Below are positions 44,601 to 56,600 of a DNA stretch of 64,000 nucleotides, one piece after another (position 1 is the first letter of the stretch; every line of letters begins with the position of its first letter). The position numbers and the translations under genes are program-made. Origin of the DNA: Telopea speciosissima (Eukaryota > Streptophyta > Magnoliopsida > Proteales > Proteaceae); contig NC_057923.1 in NCBI RefSeq assembly GCF_018873765.1, positions 7,886,413 through 7,950,412 of the forward strand, read 5' to 3'. A model generated the notes under the pieces. It did no database searches, was not told the DNA's origin, and saw only the letters and a program-made list of their open reading frames with translations.

Positions 44601-47600
44601 GACCAGAGTTTGTTTGCCCAACAGAAAAACTGCTATTTTACTCATGATGACTGGCACAATGACAAGTTCGTCTCGAGTTCTGTGGCGGAGATGCTATCAA
44701 AGACCAATAATGCAGATCAATGGGATTCCAGAAATACAAGAAGGGAAAAAAAGTCAACTAAGCCGGGTTGACTCTGTTCTGAATGGTGCACCTCATTTGG
44801 GCCAGCAGTGAACAAGCTCAGCCTTCTCCACCATGGGCTAGTGTTTTGGTTCTTTTATTTGTTTGCTTTATCCAGTTATGTCCTTGTTTCTAGTTAAGCT
44901 AGTGTCCCATCTAATTGGAACACTATCTATGTAAGTGTTTCAGTTAGTTGAGACACCTTTAAGTGTTTTAGTTAGTTGAGACTTCTTTGTTGTTTAGTTA
45001 AGACACTACTTAACAGTGTTTAAAACTTTTGGGACACCCTACTAGGAATTTTGAACAAGGGGTCCTATCCTTTTTTCTTTTTTTTTTGACTTATTTTCTG
45101 TTCTTGATTCCTATTTGGAATCCCATTACCATGTTTTTATAAAGAAGTTGTTGAGGAGGGGATGATTTGACTTCACTATGAGCTCTTGCTTCTTGAAATC
45201 CTGAGGCGATGCAGTGATGGTGCTATGGTGATTCAGCTAGGTTGTTATGGTGATGCAACAGCTGGTTTGTGGTCATTCTAACCAAATTCTATGGTTGTGA
45301 TGTCATAGCTCATATCTTCCTTATCTTCTTCTTCTTTCAGCATTCAAGTAATTATTTCCTTCAATCCCATATTCTGCACAACCATTTCAGAAACAGTGCT
45401 TTTTAAGGTAATTGATTCCTGAGCTAATCAATCCTCACTTGCTGATAATTAATTTCATTCACATTACTTGGTTGTTAGTCTATAAAATTCCTGCAAACTG
45501 AGATAGATTCCTGCTGGTTTCTGTTCTCGTTCGAGAGGACCATTGTTAAAGGATACTACTGGATCCTTGAATCCAGCCATCAGATCAACCTGTGATTTGG
45601 TGACTGGAACCCTTCATTAATGAAGAACCTTCGTTCAGAACCTCCTGCAGATCAGATTCCCTTTCAAGTAATTTAAATTTTTATTTACTGAAGTTACTGC
45701 CCCTGTTTTCCAGTTTCCTGCAGCATTGAAACAAGAACAGTCTTACTCCAACCATCAGATTTGTTTGGCTTTTTAACATGTCATTCTGCTATTGTTGTTT
45801 GATATTTGAACCTATTCTTGTTTGCATCTGAATTTTAGATCTGATATATTTGAGTTTCCTTTAATTCTGAATTGTTAAACCTAGTCTGCGATTCTGGTTT
45901 AGTGAGGTTTTCTGAAACCTAACATTTTAGGTGGATCTAAACCCCATCGACCAATGAAATCATCATTAAATCTAAAGATGATGTTTGTTGAATTTTCAAT
46001 TTCTCAATATTGTGACGATGCCTATTGTGAGATATTTTAATCTTTCAAGTGCATCATTAAAGTGGCTCAAGAGTGGCTGGAAACATAAAGCACGAAGCAG
46101 AATCATTGATCGCAACAAATATTTGTGTACCATAAAGCCTTCTCATCTATTATAGACATCTTCTTTTCAAGGACTGGTTGACGAAATTTGCTCGAAGCCA
46201 AAAGAGGCAATATTAGCAATCCAGCCATAAGAACCGCAAGTAAAAGCAAAGGTAGATGAGAATATTGTGGTTCATAACGTAGATACAACTCTATGTTATC
46301 AAAACCCGAAACTGAGGAATGCTTGAATGATCGAATGTGATCAGCCAAGCCATCTATTTATAAGTTCAATAAATACACTGTAGTGACAAATATACCCCTG
46401 CCATAGCCGACATAGCTAGGCAGCACATAAAACATAAAAATAAACCACCAAAAAGACCAGAATACCCCCCACGGTATTCTGGTTTACATTATTCAACACT
46501 CCCCCTCAAGTTGGAGTAAAGATGTCGATCATGCCCAACTTGACTAGATTAGGATGAAATGACTTTCCAGGCAGTCCCTTGGTGAAGATATCAGCAAGTT
46601 GATCAGCAGAGGTCACAAAGGGAATACAAATCAGCCCATCTTCTAACTTCTCCTTGATGAAATGCCTATCCACCTCAACGTGCTTGGTACAATCATGCTG
46701 TACTGGGTTGTGTGCTATGCTGATCGTAGCCTTGTTGTCACAGTACAACATCATAGGAAGGCGAATAGAAACACCAAGATCTTGTAGCAAACCTTTAAGC
46801 CAAAGTAACTCACAAATACCTTGTGCCATAGCTCGAAACTCAGCTTCGGCACTAGAACGAGCAACTACATTTTGCTTCTTGCTACGCCATGTGACAAGAT
46901 TTCCACCTACAAAGGAGCAATACCCAGAAATAGACTTGCGATCTGCAGAACCAGCCCAATCAGCATCAGTGTATGCCTCTATCCGTAGGTGACCATGTGC
47001 AGACAAAAGAATGCCTTTTCCAGGAGCTGACTTCAAATAGTGCAAAACACGAAGAACAACCTCCATATGGGAAGTGTAGGGATCATGCATAAACTGACTC
47101 ACAGTACTCACGGTGACAACAATGTCAGGACGAATGTGTGAAAGATAAATCAGCTTCCCTACCAGTCTTTGGTACCGGCCTTTAACAACAGGCTCACCCT
47201 CATTTTCCTTGAGCCGAGCAGTAGGATCCATAGGAGTGTCTGAAGGATGGCAGCCTAACAACCTGGTTTCAGCCAACAAGTCTAGGACATACTTTCTTTG
47301 GGAGAGAAATATGCCTTTAGAAGATCTGGCCACTTCAATCCCAAGGAAGTTTCTTAATTTCCCTAGATCTTTAATCTCAAATTCTTGGCCAAGAAAGGTC
47401 TTCAACCGTCTAATCTCATCACCATCATTGCCAGTAACCACTATGTCATCAACGTAGACTATAAGAACAGTGAGTTTTTCACCAACCCTCTTCATAAAGA
47501 GGGTGTGATCAGCATTACTTTGCTTATAGCCCACAAAAATCATGGCCTTATGGAACCGACCAAACCATGCTCGAGGTGACTGCTTCAGCCCATACAGTAC

Positions 47601-50600
47601 ACGCTTCAGCCGACACACTTTCCCTTTATTTCTATCACAAGAGAACCCTGGTGGAATGTCCATATACATCTCCTCATCCAGTGCTCCATTTAGGAAGGCA
47701 TTTTTGACATCTAGCTGCTACAAATCCCATCCAAGGTTGACTGCACATGATAACAACACACGAACAGTATTTAACTTTGCAACAGATGCAAAGGTTTCCT
47801 GGTAATCAATGTCGTATGTCTGAGAAAAACCCCTTGGCCACCAACCGTGCCTTATACCTATCCACAGTGCCATCCACCTTCTGTTTCACCACAAACACCC
47901 ATTTACATCCAACGGTTTTCTTCCCAGGTGGAAGAACCACAAGTTCCCATGTGTTGTTTTTCTTCAAAGCCTCCATTTCTTCCATCATGGCTGCCTTCTA
48001 CTTTCCATCTGATAAAGCTTCCTGCTAATTGTTAGGAATACGAACAGAAGAAAGAGAGGAAACAAAAACACAAAAGGATGGGGAAAGGGAGTCATAAGAA
48101 ACAACATGAGATATGGGATGCTGAGTGCAAGTCCTGACACCTTTGCGAATAGCAATAGATAACTCAGGAGAAGAAACATTACCAGGTGGAGAGGTAGGTT
48201 CTGGATCCAGGTTCGGCAATTGGATGGGTACTGGAGCAACAGCTGATTGAACCTGCTTATGTTTCCTTGCATAGGTCTTCATGTTACTAGCACCAATCCT
48301 CCTCTGAAATTCACTAATGGTCCTCTGGACAGAGGTAGTCTCAGGGGTAGTCTGCTCCCCCTGAATAGAGGTGGTCTCCCCCTGTATAGGGATCTCTCCC
48401 CCTGACTCAGGGGGATTACTAGGGGCAGGCCGAACTGGTTCAGACTCATTGTAAACAGACTAGAGTGGAGGTGGAGAGTCTATAGTCAGCACATCTTCAC
48501 TAACACTCTCCCCCTAAAGAGGTGGGGACACATAGTATGAAACACTCTCATGAAACACAACATCCATGCTGACAAAAGTCCTGCGGGATGGAGGGTAATA
48601 GCATTTGTACCCCTTCTGTGTAGCAGAGTAACCTAGGAAAATGCAGCGGAGACTACGTGGGTCAAGTTTACCAGGGGACCTTGTATCCCTGGCATAACAA
48701 ACGTAGCCAAAAACCTTAGGGGGAACTATAAAGGAAGACAAGCCAAGTAATAGCCCAACAGGGGGTCTAGAATTAAGGACCCGACTGGGCAGCCTATTAA
48801 TTAAATAGGATGCAGTAAGGACAGCATCCCCCTAATAAACGAAAGGGACATTGCGAGCAAACAGAAGAGCTCTGGCTACCTCCAAGAGGTGGCGGTTTTT
48901 CCTCTCAACCACACCATTTTGGGCTAGAGTATCAACACAGCTGGTCTGATGGAGGATTCCATGGGCAACCAGGTATTTTTGGAACTGACCTTTCATATAC
49001 TCTGTTCCATTGTCACTCCTCAAAATTTGAAGAGTGGCATTAAATTGGGTTTTAACCAGCTGGTGAAAGTGCTGAAAACATGAGAAAACTTCATTTTTTT
49101 GTGTGCATAAGGTAGACCCAAGTGAACCTAGAGTGGCAGTCAATAAAGGTTACATACCACCGATGACCAGAAAGAGAAAATTTTCTACTAGGACCCCACA
49201 CATCAGTATGAACAACATGAAATAATGAAGAAGATCTTTTATTAGAAATGGGATAAGTTGAACGTGTCTGTTTAGCCAAGACACAAGGCTCACAAAAGAA
49301 ATCTTCCTTATTACAATCTTTAATTAATGCTGGAAATAAAGTAGACAAAGTACCTAAGGGTGGATGTCCTAGTCTAGAATGCCATGTGTGTAATTCAGAA
49401 GAGAAAGATGCCGGGTGACAAAGCCTATAAGGTAAAGCCTGAGTATATGCAGGGTCTCCATCAAGCAGGTACAATCAGCCATGCACTTTACCCGATCCAA
49501 TCGTCTTCCCCGAGTCCAGTTCCTGAAAAACACAATGAGTGGGAAAGAAAGTCACTTTACAATTTAGAGATTTGGTGATACTGCTAATGGAAAGAAGATT
49601 AGTGGTAAACTTAGGAATATGCAACATAGAGGATAATGTAAGAGAAGGAGAACATCCAATGGATCCTTTCCCAGATATGGAGGAGAGGGACCCATCAGCA
49701 ATTTTGACTTTGTCCTTACCAAAAGCAGGAAAATATGTGTTAAAGAGACTGGAAGAACCTGTCATGTGATCAGTAGCACCAGAGTCTATAATCCAAGGAG
49801 TGGAAACTACTGATGCACAATGACCAGCAAAGGAAATACTTGTACGGGCAAAGAAGGAACCTGAATTGGCAACAGATGTAGTAGGGGCAGCGGATGTGTT
49901 CAACAGACGCCGGAGAGCTTGAAGTTCTTCCTAGGAGAAACCGATGTCAGTAGTGGGAGCTAGAGCTACACTTTCAGTGTGATTAGCTTTGTTTTTAGGC
50001 TTAGCACGACCACGTTTGGCCTCAAAATCAGCAGGCTTACCATGTAATTTCCAACACTGAGCCTTAATGTGATATGGTTTGTGGCAATGATCACACTTCA
50101 CAGGCTCTTTGGCTGTAGCAGTAGCAGCAACACTGTCAAAAGAAGCATCTGGGGTGGAGCCAGTAGTCTGTAAGGCTGATCTCTCAACTTTGGGAGTAAT
50201 CATCATAGCAGCCCTCCGTCTCTCTTCACTGTGCACATAAGAAAAGGTTTCCTCTCAAGTGGGGAAAGGAACCTGACCAAGAACTTGCACCCGAATAAGA
50301 TCATAATCATCATTGAGGCCAGCTAGAAAATCATAGACCCGAAACTGATCCACATAAGAGTGATAGGCAGTAATGTCAGCAGTAGTAATAGGCTGAAATT
50401 GAGCATAGTGATCCAATTGCTGCCATAAACACTTGAGGGCAGCATAGTATTTAGTGACAGACATTTCCTTCTGAGTAGTGTTTTGGAGTGTCTTCTTGAT
50501 TTCATAAACCTGAGCACCACTACCTGAACGATCATAAGTACCCTTGACAGTTGTCCATATTTGAGTAGCAGTGTCAAGGAGAAGATACTGACTAGAGAGG

Positions 50601-53600
50601 TCAGTAGTCATAAAGTTCAGAACAAAGGACATCACCATTGCATCATTGGCAGCCCATTTAGTACGAGCAGCACCTTCTTCAGTAGGCTGTTTGGTGGTGC
50701 CAGTAAGATGGCCAGTGAGTCCCCTACCAGCCATGGTCAAGGATAATGATCTAGCCCAAATTAAGTAGTTCGTACCATCAAGCTTAATGGCAGCAGCATA
50801 GGGAAGAAAATCAGTCCTAGTCTGATCTCCTCCAGAAGTAGCAGTACTCATCTCTGAGTCACCCATATTTCAGCCTGGCAGAAATCGATCCTCTAAATTG
50901 GGAAAAATCAGATCTTCAAAAAACTGCAGCAGTTGGGGCTGAAAGACAGGTCGAGTGTAGCAGTATAATAAGGGAATTGTCCCTCAAAAAATCTCCTCAA
51001 ACAGCAGCCCAGAAGACCAAGATCGATAAGGTGTCAGGGTTTTGAAAAACCCTGACAGTTAAGATCGATAAAGGGAAAAGAGGGGCTGTAACTTGAGGGC
51101 TTCAGTATGTGATGTTGCAGCTGTGATAGATGCTGTCCAGAGGCCTGCCAGTGGTGCTCCAAGGTGAACAATCAACCTTCCAAGTCGATAGGGTTGATCT
51201 CCAAAAAATAGGAGCAGTCCAAAAATCGCAAAACGAAAATACAGCAGCTATCGTGATCTGTATTTAGGGCATTAAATTTGAGGTGTGATGGAGGGCAGCA
51301 CTTAGATCATAATGGGATCACCTCATTAGTGCTGCCCTTGAAGGATGGAGAGAACCAAGGAAGGGGAAAGAAGAGAAGAGAAGAAATCGATGGAGGAAGA
51401 GAAGAACAATGGAGGGGGGAAGGTTTTGAAAACCCTAGATCAGAGAAGATGGCTTTGATTCCATGTTATCAAAACCCGAAACTGAGGAATGCTTGAATGA
51501 TCGAATGATCAGCCAAGCCATCTATTTATAAGTTCAATAAATACACTGTAGTGACAAATACACCCCTGCCATAGCCGACATAGCTAGGCAGCACATAAAA
51601 CATAAAAATAAACCACCAAAAAGACCAGAATACCCCCCCCACGGTATTCTGGTTTACATTATTCAACACTCTACCTGTTCAATCCCCTCGCAAAGAACAT
51701 GAGATAGAAACGAGGATAACCACTAGTAACGGCAAAGGTAGACGAGAAGATTGTGGTTCATGACATGGATACAACTCTACCTGTTCGATCCCCTTGCAAA
51801 GAACACGAGATTGAATATGAGGATTTAGATAACGGTACGATTGAAGATGTGGAGCCCCAAGAACAGATTCGAATCGGAGAGACACAACTTGACGCTATTC
51901 ATAAAAGATCGAGATGATTGACTTTCTTCTTCCTCCAGAAATCTTGGAAGTAATGAAGCAGATCGTTGCTGATTTTTTTGAGTAGCATTAGATCAACATT
52001 AAATCAAAACAAGTGTTCAACGATGTTGATCGAATGGTGTTGATTCTCTCCTAATATAAAACTCGAGGACGAATTTTTTCCAACACTGGGAGAATTGATG
52101 CAGTTAACGGTGTCCAATTGGGCCTCGGAAAACTTTATTTTGGCTCATGGTTGGGTTCTATGGGCCATGGGCTTATTATTTTTGGGTTTATTAATGTCAT
52201 GAGCTTCATTTATAAGCCCATAAAGTAGGGGTACAGTTAGTACATGGGATTAATAATTAGTATTTGAGTTAGATACTTAGATTAGGATACTAATAGCTTT
52301 AAGAGCTCTGTTTTGAGTCTATTTACTTTAAGTCGGTATAAAAGAGTGATTAGTTATCCTTTTATGAGTTAATTTAGAAATTTTAGAAGACCATGTGGAA
52401 TGAGATGACTACTTGTATTAAGACGGTTGCAAAAGATGTTCTAGGTGAATCAAAAGGAAAATATCATTCTTTTAGGGAGACTTGGTGGTGGGATAATGAG
52501 GTTCAAGCAACCATCAAGACTAAGAAAGCTAGTATAAAGAACTAAGGATGTAGAGAATCCACAAAGATATAAATTTGCCAAAAATGAAGCTAAGAAGATT
52601 GTGGGAAAAGCAAGGCGAAGAAATATGAATATCTTTATAACAATCTGAACACAAAGGAAGTGGAAAAAGATATCTATAAGATAGCTAAAATGAGGGAAAG
52701 GAAGACTAGAGATCTCGACTAAGTTAGATGTATTAAAAGTGAAGATGGTATAGTACTAATAAAGAATGAGGACATTAAGCAAAGATGGAAAGTTTATTTC
52801 TGCAGCCTACTAAATGAAAAGACTTCGAGTAATAGTATCCCAAGAGATTGCATTACCGATCAAGACATCACACGTTGCAGATATATATGGAAAATTAGGG
52901 TTTTTTAAGTAAAAGAAGCTTTAAGAAGGATGAAAGTAGGCAAGGCACAAGGCCCAAACGAGGTCTAAATAGAACTGTGGAAGAGCATAGAAATTTGTGG
53001 TTTATCTTGGCTAACTAAACTGTTTAATAAGATTATGAGCACAAGGAAAATGTTAGATGAATGGAGGAGAAACATTTGAGTTCCTATACACAAAAATAAA
53101 GGTGATATTAAAAGTTGCAATAACTATAGAGGCATAAAACTAAAGAGTAAAACTATGAAATTATGGAAGATAATTATTGAAACCCACCCGAAACAAGAAA
53201 CTACTATTACGGAGAACCAATTTGGTTTTATACCAGGAAGATCCATAACAAAAGCAATTTACTTAGGATACTTGTGGAAAGATTTAGAGATTGCAAAAAG
53301 GATTGATCTAGAAAAGGCTATAAAATCAATAGAGAGTTAATCTGATAAGTATTAGAGATGAGAAGTGTTTCAAGTAAACATGTGGACATAATTAAAGATA
53401 TGTGTGATGGTGTTGTGAAAACTGTGGGGGGTCAAGGTAGTGAATTCCGAATTACAATTGGGTTACATCAAGGATCAGCTTTAAGCCCTTATTTGCTTGT
53501 GCTTATTATGGATGATTTAACCAAAGACATTAAAGATGAGGATCCTTGGTGCTGATAATATTGTTTTGGTGGATGAGACCAAAGCAAGGATTGACGCAAA

Positions 53601-56600
53601 AGATTTTAAGATAAGCAAAACGAAGATGAAATACATGGTGTTTAACTTTAGTTACACTAAGACGGATAATGAGGTGGAGAAAATTGATGAAAGGGATATT
53701 CCGCAAAGTAATTATTTTAGGCATCTGAGCTCAATCATAAATAAAGAAAATTATATAGAGGATGATGTTACACAGAGAATTAAAATAAGATTGATGAAGT
53801 GGAGAGGTGCATCCGGAGTGTTGTGTGATCGGTGCATTTCTTAAAAGAAGATTTTATAGGACAATCATACAACCGGCTATGATGTATGGTGCGAAATATT
53901 GAGCAATTAAGAAGATTCATATAAATAAACTCAGTGTAGCGGAAAAGAGGATGTTGAGACAGATGAGTGGCAAAACTAGGAATGATCATATTAGAGCTGA
54001 TTTGCGAGTAGCTCCAATACATGATAAGCTACGAGAAAGTCGTTCGAGGTGGCATGGCCATGTTCAACGTAGGCCTTTGGATGCACCAGTATGGAGGAGT
54101 AATTTGATTCAGATTGAAAGAACTAAAAGAGCCAGGGGCAGGCCTAAAATGACCAAAAGAGAAGTGGTGAGGAAAGACATGCATAGCTTAGGCCTTGTAT
54201 CAAGTATGACCTTGAATAGAGCTGATTGGAGGGCAAGGATCCATGTAGCCGGCCCCATTTAGTTGGGATAAGGCTGAATTGTTTGTTTGTTATATATGTA
54301 GTAAACCTTCATCAAAATTTAAGTATTGAATGAGTTTTTTTTTTTTAAAACAAAATTTTGGTGTTGTTGAGCAGTGCAACAGAATTGGTCTCCCATACCT
54401 GGTTTCTTCTCTTCTCTTCTCTTCTGTTCCCCCTTCTTCTCTCTTCTTCCTTCGAAGCCGATCGATCTCATCTTTTTTCCCTCCCTTTCCATCGATCTGA
54501 TTTTTTTCCCTTAATAATGCAATTGCTTCATTTATCTCAGATCTGATCACAGATTGATCATTTGCATCTAAGATCCATAATCTGAATTTTCAGCTTGCAT
54601 TACCAACCCAACTACCTTATTAAAAAAAAGAAAGAATAATTTTTAAAACTAATAGACCCCAATGATTTGGAGAAAAAACATAACTGAACCTGGTTCACTT
54701 ATGAAACAGAAAATGGTCCAAAACAGAACCACATGGCTGAGTTACTGAGTTAATTAGTCAAGGTCTTCCTCATTCTTGATACTTTTTAGAGAACCTGCCT
54801 TGGTGCTGCTCTGCATCAGCAAGAACTAGGAAACGATGAAACACATAAACCAACTACATAAATGACCCTGAAAATATAAAGATTAAAAAAGAGAACACAC
54901 ATGCAGAGGGGAGAGAGAGGAGTAGAAAGGAGCCACTTTGTTTTAATTCAGACCTCACATTCAAGAACCACTTGTTGTCAATGTTTTTAAACCAGACTGG
55001 ACCTTGCTCCATCCTGGTCTAGCAGTTGACAGTCTGATGGTCAGACTGGTCTGTCGAACACTAGAACTATCATAGGATATATATTCAGAATATAATCAGC
55101 AAGTTTTGCACCTATTACACAACAAGAGCATTTATCATGGAAGCCAAGGCAATTATTGCAAAATGAAGAGAGATCTTGAGTTCTTGCCTAGTAGATTCCC
55201 ACTGAAAAATTTAACTATAATTATAATATAAAAATAGCCCCTAGGTCCAATGGCCATCTGACCATTGTTCAAACGGTTCAAACAATCTGACTTTTGCAAT
55301 AAGGTTGTAATTAACCTGAGATCATATGGCTTGTAGGGACCATTAAAGCCTGGTTGTAAAAAATCTTAATGGTCCAGCAGTTGGCCAAACACAATTCTTG
55401 TCACTGTTACTACCACTAATGCTACCGAGAAAAAAAAATTGAGTTTAGATATAGCAGTTTTACCCTTATCCTGTAGCTCCTTGCCTTCTGACGAACCTTT
55501 GCATTCCTCGATACAACGCCACCCGACCTTTGGAGTTTCACAACATCCACATGAGGCTTATTCCTCAGAACATCTTTAAGCATGCTGCATAGTTTCTCCT
55601 ACAAAATTTACAAACACATATAGGCATTAATACAGGGAAGGTGTAAAAATGTTCATCCAAGTAAAACCCATCCTCCTTACTCCCTAAATAAAGGCAGAGC
55701 AACAAACTCGGGTTTGGAAAAAGCTGCTCAGAGGAAATTAAAGAGTAATACCAGATCATGCATGTAAGGTGTTGTCTAAATGACTAGTCAAATGCTAGGC
55801 AAATGGTCGTGGGTAGTCATTTGAGGGAGACACCAGCTGCTTTTTGGCAACTCTAATATTTCAAAAACGTGGAGATGCCATCCTCTTCCACTGCTAATTC
55901 TGGGCAGATATTGCTAAGTAATACAAAAAAAAGGGAGTACCCAGTGCCCAAAGCTCCTGCCATTGCAGGGTCTGGGACTCTGGGGTCATAATGTACGCAG
56001 CCTTACCCCCGTTTTGCAAAGAGGCTGTTTCCAAACTCGAACCCCCGACCAATAGGTGGCAATGGAGCAACCAAATAAAACTTATGATTTCATTGCTTAG
56101 CAATATTGCTAAGTAATAATAGTTTATTAATTTGTTGATTTGAATACATGTGGTGTTGCACATTCTAACCAAATAACACTTGATACATTACATAAGAAAA
56201 GAAAAGTGACACTTCAGCAAATTCTCTTTACTCCATTTTCCTTCAACAACCTCCCCGCCATAGTTCAAGTTTTACCAAAATTTCGCTAAATATTTAGAGG
56301 ATGGACCTTGGTGCAACAGTACGGTTGCTCCATTGCGACCAAGTGGTCACAGGTTCGAGTCTCCTCTCCGCGAAGCGGGGGTAACGCTGCATACATTATG
56401 ACCCTCCCCAGACCTTGTAGTGGCGGGAGCCTCGCGCAATGGGTACGCCCTTTTTTCAATAGATGTCGAAATGAAAGCTCAAACAATACGCAAAGAACAC
56501 AGAATTTCAGGCGAAATTTAGACGAAATGTATCGGTTCGACCGAAATGATACATTTCCTTAATATAAAACCCAATATTCAAATGAAATGGGTCAAAATTT

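Larger units (their letters stand above)
33703..55463 (-). other. CLP1 intron 7, a 21.8-kb transposon nest
   Basis: This intron separates exon 7 (ending SYRIR) from exon 8 (beginning EYFYGIAND). It contains copia element A (33999 to about 40190), a composite SINE/LINE repeat (40600-41345), and LTR element C (43829 to about 54607), into which a complete copia (B) and a LINE have inserted. Both splice borders are canonical: donor GGGTAAAAC after exon 7, acceptor TTTCAG before exon 8. For transcription to give CLP1 protein, the whole nest must be spliced out. Confidence 0.85.
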
